Shown here: positions 56,625 through 64,000 of the stretch, in pieces
How the letters are laid out: every line of letters begins with the position of its first letter
How positions within the stretch are numbered: position 1 is the stretch's first letter
Assembly: GCA_041389885.1 (NCBI GenBank)
Contig: JAWKRB010000012.1
Location: 1-64,000 of the forward strand
Origin: JAWKRB01 sp041389885
Lineage (GTDB): Bacteria; Myxococcota_A; Polyangia; Polyangiales; Ga0077539
Length of the DNA stretch: 64,000 nt
Direction: 5' to 3'
Notes under the pieces: generated by a model
Told to the model about the DNA's origin: nothing
Seen by the model: only the letters and a program-made list of their open reading frames with translations
Databases searched by the model: none
Translations under genes and position numbers: made by a program

Positions 56625-58162
56625 GGCTTCGCGCCCCTCCCCCTCGACAGCGCGCGGCGCGCCATCGCGAGGTCCTCTGCGCCCAGCTCCCGCGTCGCGA
56701 TCAGCCCCAGCACATAGACCACCGCGGCGGCCGCGGAGCGCGCGAGGGTGCCGACCTTTCCCTGCACGGGGAGGTTCGCCGCCACGGCGCCCGCGGCCAG
56801 CGCGCAGAGCGCGACGCGCGCGGCCGTGCGCGGGGCGAGAAAGCCGCCCCAGCGCCGCGTGACGTAGGTCGCGACCAGCGAGAGCCCCACGACGCAGCCG
56901 AAGAGCGTGCCCCCCGCGAGGCCCGTGAGCACGTCGACGCCCGAGCCCCCGAGCACGATCCCCGCGAGGTCGCCCACGAAGACCGCGGCGAGCATCGCGG
57001 TCATGAGCCCGATGGCCGCGGCGGTGCGCCCGGCGGCGAGGATCACCGTCGTGCCCACCACCGTGAGCGCGAAGAGCCCCTGCGCGATGGAGAGCAGGCG
57101 CAGGGACATCCACGCCTCGTCGAAGGGCGGGCGGTACGCGAAGAGCAGCACGCTGCGGGGGATGCCGGCGAGCACGGCGAGCATGGCGCCGAGGCTCAGC
57201 GCGCTGAAGCGCAGGGCGCCGCGGATGAAGCGCTCGGTGGTCGCGCGGTCGTCGACGAGGGTCGCGCGAGAGACCACGGGAAAGACCACGAAGGTCACGG
57301 CGATCAGCAGCTGGTACGGCAGGAACGCGAAGTTCTGCACGGCCTTGTACCCGCCGGCGGCGGCGTTCACCGCGGCGACGCTCACCCCGGCGGTGCGCGA
57401 CATCACGGCCTTGAGCACGAGCAGGTCGCTCTGGAGCACGAGGTTGAGCGCGAGCTGGTAGAGCAGCACGGGCACGAAGAAGCGGCCGTACTCGCGGGTG
57501 AACGCGGCGAGGGAGCGCTGGTCCTCCCCGCTGCCGGCGTCGCCTCGGGCGCGGAGGTCGCGGAGGTTGAGGGCGACCGAGGCCGCGAGGATCAGCGCGC
57601 TCGCCATCGCGAAGCCCCCGATGGACCCGCGCACGCCCGCGACGACGGCGAGGCCGATGACCAGCAGCGTGCGCGTCGTCGCGAAGGTCACGTCGAGGCC
57701 GGCCTGGGCGCGGAACCTCCGCTGGCCGTTGAGCGCGCCGACGAGGGCGGAGTACACGGAGTAGTTCCCGACGATCACCGCGCCGACGCGGAGCAGGGCC
57801 GGGAGCCGGGGGTCGTGCAGCACCCCGGCGCCCACGAGGTCGGCCCCGACGAAGAGCCCGCCCCCGAGCGCCACCCCGAGCAGCGCGTGCAGCGCGATGC
57901 CCCGGCGCAGCGCGGTGGGCCCGCCGCGGGTGACCGCGTGGGACATCGCCTGGATGCTCCCGGCGACCACCACGTTGTTGAGGATCGACACGACGTTGAG
58001 CACCACGCCGTAGAGCCCGTAGCCCTCGTCGCCGAGGATTCGCGTGAGGAACAGCGGCTGCGCGAAGCCCGTGACGAGGAACCACACCTTCGCGAGGGTG
58101 ATAAACGCCGCGCCGCGGGTGCTCTCGCGGACCGTCTGCTCAGACGCGCCTTCCTGGGTCAC
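56615..58162 (-). CDS. Polysaccharide flippase, Wzx/MurJ-MATE superfamily
   Basis: 515 residues from GTG 58162 (VTQEGASEQTVRESTRGAAFITLAKVWFLV). About 14 hydrophobic segments are spread evenly over the chain. Typical marks are LFLTRILGDEGYGLYGVVLNVVSILNNVVV, GSIQAMSHAV, FLPYQLLIAVTFVVFPVVSRAT and the paired half-repeats of oligosaccharyl-lipid flippases. It is predicted to move lipid-linked sugar units across the inner membrane. No glycosyltransferase cluster is adjacent, so the substrate is open. Confidence 0.9.
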   Translation of the reverse strand: MTQEGASEQTVRESTRGAAFITLAKVWFLVTGFAQPLFLTRILGDEGYGLYGVVLNVVSILNNVVVAGSIQAMSHAVTRGGPTALRRGIALHALLGVALGGGLFVGADLVGAGVLHDPRLPALLRVGAVIVGNYSVYSALVGALNGQRRFRAQAGLDVTFATTRTLLVIGLAVVAGVRGSIGGFAMASALILAASVALNLRDLRARGDAGSGEDQRSLAAFTREYGRFFVPVLLYQLALNLVLQSDLLVLKAVMSRTAGVSVAAVNAAAGGYKAVQNFAFLPYQLLIAVTFVVFPVVSRATLVDDRATTERFIRGALRFSALSLGAMLAVLAGIPRSVLLFAYRPPFDEAWMSLRLLSIAQGLFALTVVGTTVILAAGRTAAAIGLMTAMLAAVFVGDLAGIVLGGSGVDVLTGLAGGTLFGCVVGLSLVATYVTRRWGGFLAPRTAARVALCALAAGAVAANLPVQGKVGTLARSAAAAVVYVLGLIATRELGAEDLAMARRALSRGRGAKPQG

Positions 58163-58218
58163 GGCGCGGTGAACATCACGATCCGGGGTGCCCTGTCCAG
58201 CGATCGACCCTGGCGAGC

Positions 58219-58716
58219 TCAGCGCGGGTTCTTCGCGGCGACGATCGCGGCCTCGATGGCCGCCGCGCACTCGGCCCCGGAGGCGTCTGCGCCGAGGCCC
58301 ACGAAGTAGGTCCCCGGGCGGCCGGCCTCGCCGGGGAATCCCGAGACGGTGATCCCCGAGTCTTCGCTCGCGACGCCGAACTTCGCGGCGATGGCGCTGC
58401 CGCGGGTCACCGACGCCTGCGCGAGGGGCAGCGACAGCGCCGACACCCCCCGCTTCTCCCCCTGCGTCACCACCACGAGGTGGGTCGAATGCAGCAGCAC
58501 CGCGGTGTGGTGCTCCGCGTCGGGGTCGACGGGGTTGGCGCGGCGGCCGAGCGCCCTCGCGAGCAGCCCCGTGCCCGGGGGGTTCTCGCTGCGGGTGATC
58601 CACGCCCGCGCGCCGCCGAGCTCGAGCTGGCGCTCGGCCGCGTGACGCGCGAGGTGATCGGACATGGAGGCGGGGAGGTCGGTGAGGGAGATGGCGCGCG
58701 TGCTGCGACGGTACAT
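58219..58716 (-). CDS. Hypothetical protein
   Basis: 165 residues from ATG 58716 with AAGGCG 3 bases upstream. The pattern is a small alpha/beta domain: HHTAVLLHSTHLVVVTQGEKRGVSALSLPLAQASV, then a Gly-rich loop (ITVSGFPGEAGRPGTYFVGLG) and an Ala-rich helix. The strand arrangement recalls a PH-like or bacterial PH domain, which is a weak guess. It is in the same direction as the flippase gene. Confidence 0.6.
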   Translation of the reverse strand: MYRRSTRAISLTDLPASMSDHLARHAAERQLELGGARAWITRSENPPGTGLLARALGRRANPVDPDAEHHTAVLLHSTHLVVVTQGEKRGVSALSLPLAQASVTRGSAIAAKFGVASEDSGITVSGFPGEAGRPGTYFVGLGADASGAECAAAIEAAIVAAKNPR

Positions 58717-58764
58717 CGCGCCTTGGTCGTCGCTCTGCGCCCCTGGGTCAAGGGACGCGGGGGC

Positions 58765-60999
58765 TCATCGCACGTACACGGCGGCGTAGCGGGACTTGGT
58801 CGTGACGCTGTAGTTCCCGTTGGCGGTGTTGGCGTCGGGCCAGAGCGAGTTGGCGTTGCAGGGCCACGAGCCCGGCGTGCAGCTCGCCGTCACGAGGTTC
58901 GCGAGGCGCAGCAGCGAGAGGTCGTAGGAGGCCCAGGTGCCGTTGCACGCCACGCAGTTGCCGATGCCGTTGACCCACCAGCTCGGCCCCGCGAGAAAGC
59001 CCACCGCGGCGTTCTCGTTGGTGCCGGGGAAGCAGCTGTTGATCCCGCCGCCGCCGTTCACGTCCTGCCCGCCGAGGACGAAGCCGAGCATGCGCTGCTG
59101 CGGGGTGGAGAGGTTGGGCGAGGCGAAATCCACCCCGCTGCGGATCCAGGTCGTCGCGCAATTCGTCGTCGGGTACCCCGCGCGAATGTACGGCCCGAAG
59201 GCGCTCCCCCCGAGGAGCCCGCGGAACCCGAAGTGGTACTCGTCGGTGACCACCAGCAGGTCCGCGCCGGGCACGCCGCTCCACGCGGGGGTCTTCACGT
59301 TGTCGGTCAGCCTCCCGGTGAGCGCCCCGAAGGTCGTCGCGTCCGAGAGCGCGGCGAGGCTGGTCCAGCGGCGCCCCGCGGTGGCGGGGGCGTTGTGCAC
59401 GGTGCCCGCGTAGGTCCAGCCGCCGCCGTCGAGGGTCATGTCGCAGTACGCGCGAAACGCCGGGGCCGCGCCGGCGCCGTCGGGGTCGATCTCGTACTCG
59501 CCGCTCGGCAGCGAGGGGTACGCCGCGTGGAGCTGCGCGCAGCTCGGGAGCGTGAGGCAGGCCCCGGCGCGGCACACCTGCTGCGCGCCGCAGGCGTTGC
59601 CGCAGGCGCCGCAGTTCGCCAGGGCGCTGCGCGTGTCGGTCTCGCAGCCGTTGCTCGCGCCGCCGTCGCAGTCCGCGAAGCCCGCGCTGCAGGCGCCGAG
59701 GGCGCAGCTCCCCGCGCGGCACACCCCCGCGGCGTTGGCGAAGGCGCAGACGCGGCCGCACCCGCCGCAGTTCGCGGGGTCGCTGGTGGTGGCGACCTCG
59801 CAGCCGTTGGTCGCGTCGCCGTCGCACTCGGTGAAGCCCGCGACGCAGGTCACCGCGCAGGCCCCGAGGGAGCACGCGGGCACGCCGTTGGGGCGGGGCG
59901 GGCAGGCCGTCCCGCACGCGCCGCAGTTCGCCACCGACGAGCGCGTGTCGGTCTCGCAGCCGTTGCTCGCGTTGCCGTCGCAGTCCGCGAAGTTGGCCGC
60001 GCACTGCGAGACCGCGCAGGCGCCCATCGCGCACTGCGCCGTCGCGTTGGGCAGCGCGCAGGCGGCGCCGCAGCGGCCGCAGTTCGCCGCGGAGCTCCGG
60101 GTGTCGACCTCGCACCCGTTCGAGGGGTCGCCGTCGCAGTCCTCGAAGCCCGCGTCGCAGGTGTAGCGGCAGGCGCCCGACGCGCAGGCCGCCGAGGCGT
60201 TGGCCCTCGGCGCGCACCGGCTGTCGCACGCACCGCAGTGCGCCAGGTCGCTGCGGGTGTCGACCTCGCAGCCGTTGCTCGCGCTGCCGTCGCAGTCGGC
60301 GAAGGCGCCGACGCACGTCCCCACGCCGCAGGTGCCGTTGGCGCACGCGGGCGCCGCGTTGGCGACGGAGCAGGTCTGCCCGCAGCCGCCGCAGTGCGCG
60401 ACGTTCGCCTGCGGGTCGACGCAGCCGCCGCCGCAGCAGGTCTGCCCCGTGGGGCACGACTGCGTGCCAGAGCACCCCGGCACGCAGAGCTCGCCCACGC
60501 AGAGGTTGCCGGCGGGGCAGTGCGCGTCCACCACGCAGGCGACGCACTGGCGCGTGCGCGGGTCGCACCGCCGCCGGGTCACGCCGCCGTCCCCGGCGCT
60601 GGCCGCGCAGGCGTCGTCGTCTCGGCAGCCGGCGGCGCAGGCGGAGCTCGCGGCGTCGCAGTACTGCCCCGCGGGGCAGCGGTCGTCGGCCGCGGTGCAC
60701 GGGACGCAGCGCCCCGTCGCGACGTCGCACGCGGGGCCCTCGGCGCGGCCGGCGCAGTCCTCCGAGCGCTGGCACACGAACGGAACATCCTGCGGCGCAG
60801 GCACATCGACCACGTCGAGCGCGGGGACGTCGGGCGCGTCGGGCGCGTCGGCGGGGGCGACGACGTCGGGGGCGTCGGCGGTCGCGGCGAGGTCGGTCGG
60901 GGCGGGCGCGTCTCCGCCGCCGTCGAGGCCCCCGACGACGGACTGGTTCCCAGAGCACGCGGCGAGCAGCGCGGTCAGAAGAAAGTAGGGGTGTCGCAT
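58765..60999 (-). CDS. MopE-like Cys-rich lipoprotein with GGGWT fibrinogen-like domain
   Basis: 744 residues, signal MRHPYFLLTALLAAC (lipobox LAAC). An Asp/Ala/Pro stalk (about residues 25-75) leads to a first Cys-rich block, then about six repeats of 40 residues (FADCDGSASNGCEVDTRSD, LAHCGACDSRC) of MopE-like proteins. The C-terminal 270 residues are a bacterial fibrinogen-like domain, AFRAYCDMTLDGGGWTYAGTV with the GGGWT core, then a carbohydrate-binding-like region with four Cys. It is predicted to be on the outer surface, with disulphide-linked repeats as a stalk and the fibrinogen-like head as a ligand binder. Confidence 0.88.
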   Translation of the reverse strand: MRHPYFLLTALLAACSGNQSVVGGLDGGGDAPAPTDLAATADAPDVVAPADAPDAPDVPALDVVDVPAPQDVPFVCQRSEDCAGRAEGPACDVATGRCVPCTAADDRCPAGQYCDAASSACAAGCRDDDACAASAGDGGVTRRRCDPRTRQCVACVVDAHCPAGNLCVGELCVPGCSGTQSCPTGQTCCGGGCVDPQANVAHCGGCGQTCSVANAAPACANGTCGVGTCVGAFADCDGSASNGCEVDTRSDLAHCGACDSRCAPRANASAACASGACRYTCDAGFEDCDGDPSNGCEVDTRSSAANCGRCGAACALPNATAQCAMGACAVSQCAANFADCDGNASNGCETDTRSSVANCGACGTACPPRPNGVPACSLGACAVTCVAGFTECDGDATNGCEVATTSDPANCGGCGRVCAFANAAGVCRAGSCALGACSAGFADCDGGASNGCETDTRSALANCGACGNACGAQQVCRAGACLTLPSCAQLHAAYPSLPSGEYEIDPDGAGAAPAFRAYCDMTLDGGGWTYAGTVHNAPATAGRRWTSLAALSDATTFGALTGRLTDNVKTPAWSGVPGADLLVVTDEYHFGFRGLLGGSAFGPYIRAGYPTTNCATTWIRSGVDFASPNLSTPQQRMLGFVLGGQDVNGGGGINSCFPGTNENAAVGFLAGPSWWVNGIGNCVACNGTWASYDLSLLRLANLVTASCTPGSWPCNANSLWPDANTANGNYSVTTKSRYAAVYVR

Positions 61000-61070
61000 C
61001 GAGAAATCCTATCGCATTGTGCGCGGCGCGCCGACGCCGGAGCGGCCCGCGGAGCATCTGAGCAGCTGAG

Positions 61071-62639
61071 ATGACATCCCCCACCCCCCAAGAGCTCGAC
61101 GGCGCCGAGGTGTTGATCCTCGGGGCGGGTCCCGTGGGCCTCACGCTGGCGCTGACCCTCACGGAGCTCGGCGTGCGCGTCGGCGTCGTCGAGCGCGGCC
61201 CCTCGACGAAGCGAGACCCCCGCGCGGCCATCGTGTGGCCCCGCGTGGGCGAGGTGCTCCGCTCCCTCGGGATCATCGACCGCTTCGAGGCCGCGGCCTG
61301 TCGCCTCCAGCGCGCCGAGTTCCGCGTCGGCGGTCGCTACGCCGGGACCATGGGGCTGGGGACCCTCCCCTGCGCCAACCCCTTTCCGCTGATGATCGAG
61401 CAGCACGTCACCGAGCGCCTGCTCGTCGAGCGCCTCGCCGAGCTCGGGGTGCGCGTAGCCTGGCGCACCGAGGCCCTCGACGTGCGCGTGCGCGACGACG
61501 GCGCCGAGGTCGACGTGCGCACCGAAGACGGCGAGACCCACACCCTCGGCTGCGGCTGGGTCGCGGGCTGCGAGGGCTCGCGGAGCCTCGTGCGCGCGCG
61601 GCGGGGCATCGCCTTCGAGGGCGCGCCGCGGGCGGGCATCGAGTGCATCCAGATCAACGCCGTGCCGACGTGGTCCCACCGCGACGACCGCGAGACCGGG
61701 TACTTCTTCATCGTGCCAGGGCGCACCCTGCTCGCGTGCCCGCTCCCCGACGGGGGCTACCGCTTCGTGTGCTTCAACGAGACGCATGGCCCTGCGCCGC
61801 AAGGGGATCCGACGCTCGAAGAGATCACCGCGGTGATCGCCGACGCGGCGCGCGAGCCCTCGCTCACCCTCACGCCGACGACGCCCCGGTGGTTCAACCG
61901 CGCGCGCTTTCAAGACCGCGTCGCGGCGCGGCTGGTCGACGGCCGCGCGCTCCTCGCGGGCGACTCCGCGCACGTGTGGACCCCCGTGGGCGGCCACGGG
62001 ATGAACGCCGGCATGCGCGGCGCGCACAACCTGGGGTGGAAGCTCGCGGCGGTGGTCCGCGGCGACGCGCGCCGCTCGCTGCTCGACACCTACGACCACG
62101 AGCAGCGCGCCGCGGCCCGCGCGGTGATCGACGGGCTCACGCGGTGGAAGACCGAGTCGCCCTCCGCCGCGTGGGTCGTGCGGCTCATCGGCGCGGCGCT
62201 GCCCCTCGCGCTGCGCAACGTCGACCGCTTCCCCCCCGTGGAGATGAAGCTCACCGAGCTCGACGCGAACCACCGCGGCAGCCCGCTCTCCGCGGCGCTG
62301 TCGCGCCCCCGCGCGGCGCAGCCCGGCGACCGCCTCGCCGACGTGCCCGTCGCCCACGAGGGGCGCGTGCGGCCCGCGCACGACCTGCTCTCGCTGAAGC
62401 ACTGGACGCTCCTCGCCATGACCGACGAGCGCGACCCGCAGCTCCGGCGCCTGCGCGAGATGACCGAACGCTACCGAAGCCGCATCGAGGTACGCGCGGT
62501 GCGGGGGGGAGGGCGCGCGATGGAGCCCTCGGGGTCGGCGGTGCTCGTGCGCCCCGACGCCCACATCGGCGCGGTGGCGCGGCTGGTCGACGTCGACGCC
62601 CTCGGGCGCTACCTCGACGCCCACCTCGTGCGGCGGTGA
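61071..62639 (+). CDS. FAD-dependent aromatic monooxygenase (group A)
   Basis: 522 residues. Dinucleotide fold EVLILGAGPVGLTLALTLTELG, the conserved acidic/Arg motif RDPRAAIVWPRVGEVLRSLG, a DG-like motif RTEALDVRVRDDGAEV, GCEGSRSLVRARRGI, and the ribityl-binding GDSAHVWTPVGGHGMNAGMRGAHNLGWKL. The C-terminal thioredoxin-like domain (LLSLKHWTLLAMTD) marks the MhpA/TetX-like phenol hydroxylase subgroup. It hydroxylates aromatic or polyketide-like substrates with NAD(P)H; the substrate is unknown. It is divergent from the MopE-like gene and convergent with the membrane gene downstream. Confidence 0.9.
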   Translation: MTSPTPQELDGAEVLILGAGPVGLTLALTLTELGVRVGVVERGPSTKRDPRAAIVWPRVGEVLRSLGIIDRFEAAACRLQRAEFRVGGRYAGTMGLGTLPCANPFPLMIEQHVTERLLVERLAELGVRVAWRTEALDVRVRDDGAEVDVRTEDGETHTLGCGWVAGCEGSRSLVRARRGIAFEGAPRAGIECIQINAVPTWSHRDDRETGYFFIVPGRTLLACPLPDGGYRFVCFNETHGPAPQGDPTLEEITAVIADAAREPSLTLTPTTPRWFNRARFQDRVAARLVDGRALLAGDSAHVWTPVGGHGMNAGMRGAHNLGWKLAAVVRGDARRSLLDTYDHEQRAAARAVIDGLTRWKTESPSAAWVVRLIGAALPLALRNVDRFPPVEMKLTELDANHRGSPLSAALSRPRAAQPGDRLADVPVAHEGRVRPAHDLLSLKHWTLLAMTDERDPQLRRLREMTERYRSRIEVRAVRGGGRAMEPSGSAVLVRPDAHIGAVARLVDVDALGRYLDAHLVRR

Positions 62640-62655
62640 CCCGACGCGCGGCGCG

Positions 62656-64000
62656 TCAGCGGCCAGGTCCGCGCCGCGGCACGAGGCGGTACCACCCCAG
62701 GCGCACCGTCACGTCGGGGTTGTCGAGGCCCTCGAGATCGCCCAACCCCGAGTGTCCGTCCGACGCCTGGCGGTTGATCACCAGCGAGGTGACCACCACG
62801 TCGAGGCTCCGCTCCTCCAGCGGGATCAGCTCGAACCGCCGCTCGATGGCCTCGACCCGCTCTTCGATGCGAGCGAGCCCGAGGTAGAGCACGCTGCGCT
62901 CGGGCGAGATGCTCTCGGGGCACTCCGCGACCACCGTCTCGAGGTCGCGCAGCCGGGGCGCGCTCGCGGCGCCCGCGGCGCAGCCCGTCGGCAGGTCGAG
63001 GGGACCGACCACGGTGGCGATGGCCATGCGGGGCTCCATCTCGATGCGCACGTGGGCGAGGCCCTGACGGCCGCCGTTGGAGAGCAGCAGCACGTCGGGG
63101 CGCCTCGCGACGACGCGCCCCGCGGTCTCGCGGAGGTACGCGAACTCGGCGGCCTGGTCCTCCGCGCGGCGGAGCTCTTCGAAGTTCGCCGCGAGCGTGT
63201 ACGCGGCGAGGGCGAAGAGCGGCGCGAGGAGCGCGTGGCGCGCGCGGCCCAGGCGCGGGTGCGACAGCAGGTCGGCGCCGAGGGCCACGGCCACCGCGAC
63301 GAAGGGCACGAGCGTGGTGAAGTAACGCCACTGACCCCAGCGCGGGTTCGACTCGGAGGTGTACCGGATGTACACCGCCATCAGCACCGCGAAGCTCATC
63401 GCCGTCGCGGCGCCGCCGAGGCGCCGGCCCGAGGTCGCCAGCCCCGCGATGACGCCCGCCGCGCCCAGGTAGAACCACCAGACGGGGCTCATCGCGGCGT
63501 TGCCCAGCATCACCGGCACGAAGCGGCGCCCGAGGTCGGTGTTGCCGATGTTCCCCGAGGGGCGCAGGTAGGGGAGGTACGTGACCAGCGCGAGGGCCAG
63601 CAGCGCCGCGAAGGCGACGCGCTCGCGCCACCGCCAGCGGCCCGCCAGCACGACCCCCGCGAGGGGGACCAGCATCAGGCGAAACTCCGGGCGCGCGAGC
63701 GTCCCCAGGAAGGCCAGCGCCGCGAGCAACGCCGGGCGGTGGGGCACGCGGTCGCGGTCGGCGAGGGCGACGGCGAAGGCGAAGCTCCACAGGGCCGCGC
63801 CCTCGACCGAGAAGGTCAGCGAGGTCGAGAAATGCAGGTGCGAGGGCCAGGTGAGCACGACCAGCGCCGCCAGCGCCGCGCTCGGCGGCCTCACGCCCGA
63901 CGCGCGGGCGAAGAGGTACGTCGCGGCCACGCCCAGCGCGCCGAAGATCGGCGGGGCGTACCGCAGGATCGCGGCGACCGAGGCCCCCGCGCGCTGCGCC
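62656..64000 (-). CDS. Polytopic membrane protein, GT39-like (5' truncated)
   Basis: The frame is open to the window end and reads ILRYAPPIFGALGVAATYLF before the internal ATG at 63930, so the start lies outside. At least eight membrane segments precede a soluble C-terminal domain (about residues 280-424 of the visible part) with ERRFELIPLEERSLDVVVTS. The APPIFGALG and TWPSHLHFS segments and the overall shape fit glycosyltransferase-39/dolichyl-phosphate-mannose-type transferases, but the catalytic acidic loop would be in the missing part. The C-terminal periplasmic domain is typical of this group. Confidence 0.75.
   Translation of the reverse strand, partial: AQRAGASVAAILRYAPPIFGALGVAATYLFARASGVRPPSAALAALVVLTWPSHLHFSTSLTFSVEGAALWSFAFAVALADRDRVPHRPALLAALAFLGTLARPEFRLMLVPLAGVVLAGRWRWRERVAFAALLALALVTYLPYLRPSGNIGNTDLGRRFVPVMLGNAAMSPVWWFYLGAAGVIAGLATSGRRLGGAATAMSFAVLMAVYIRYTSESNPRWGQWRYFTTLVPFVAVAVALGADLLSHPRLGRARHALLAPLFALAAYTLAANFEELRRAEDQAAEFAYLRETAGRVVARRPDVLLLSNGGRQGLAHVRIEMEPRMAIATVVGPLDLPTGCAAGAASAPRLRDLETVVAECPESISPERSVLYLGLARIEERVEAIERRFELIPLEERSLDVVVTSLVINRQASDGHSGLGDLEGLDNPDVTVRLGWYRLVPRRGPGR

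Overview
The window reads as chromosomal DNA of a high-GC deltaproteobacterium-like organism, most probably a member of the Myxococcota (Polyangia side). The grounds are very GC-rich codon use on both strands, many surface lipoproteins with Asp/Pro-rich linkers, MopE-like cysteine-rich repeat proteins, a MYXO-CTERM sorting tail, eukaryotic-like Ser/Thr kinases, an FHA-GAF-sigma54 activator and a VIT/VWA/FHA protein. No rRNA, tRNA, CRISPR array, phage or plasmid module was recognised. Species-level identity is not claimed.

Layout. 0-9.6 kb is a surface-protein region: the end of a gene with RLAGLAPEE repeats, an unknown protein, three right-handed beta-helix lipoproteins (two are tandem paralogues, the second with an N-terminal frameshift at a G6 run), a small coiled-coil protein and a collagen-like lipoprotein, plus two copies of a dispersed repeat about 9 kb apart. 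9.6-17.4 kb holds an NlpC/P60-like Cys-rich protein with a MYXO-CTERM tail, a small lipoprotein, a YebC-family regulator, a CAP-domain protein, a polytopic membrane protein and two unknown proteins. 17.5-28.9 kb is metabolic and regulatory: an acyl-CoA synthetase, a three-gene operon of two BMC-P (EutN/CcmL) shell pentamers and a class II aldolase, a RelA/SpoT-type alarmone synthetase, an FHA-GAF-sigma54 activator, a GNAT acetyltransferase, a bestrophin, a cytochrome P450 convergent with a fatty-acid hydroxylase, and a beta-decarboxylating dehydrogenase.

29-41.5 kb holds a repeat-rich lipoprotein, an L-threonine-dehydrogenase-like SDR, a 575-bp near-perfect palindromic element with CTAG ends, a large HEAT-like/kinase gene, a PECR-like SDR, a polysaccharide deacetylase, recN and a MopE-like gene. 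The kinase gene, recN and the MopE-like gene each carry several frameshifts. Because recN is a housekeeping gene, uncorrected assembly indels are more likely than real decay.

41.5-49.1 kb is a minus-strand run (VIT-Zn-VWA-FHA-Zn-VWA protein, PEGA/TPR membrane protein, Ser/Thr kinase, FGE-like lipoprotein) that looks like one phosphorylation-based signalling unit. 49-64 kb contains a beta-barrel-like protein, a second copy of the coiled-coil family, dinB, glycogen phosphorylase, a PPC-like secreted protein, a Wzx/MATE-type flippase, a second MopE-like lipoprotein with a GGGWT fibrinogen-like end, an FAD monooxygenase and a truncated polytopic glycosyltransferase-like protein.

The most unusual items are the palindromic CTAG-flanked element with its solo end 10 kb away, the VIT/VWA/FHA-kinase cluster, the BMC-P/aldolase satellite operon without any BMC-H gene, and the pair of short MEENS coiled-coil paralogues.
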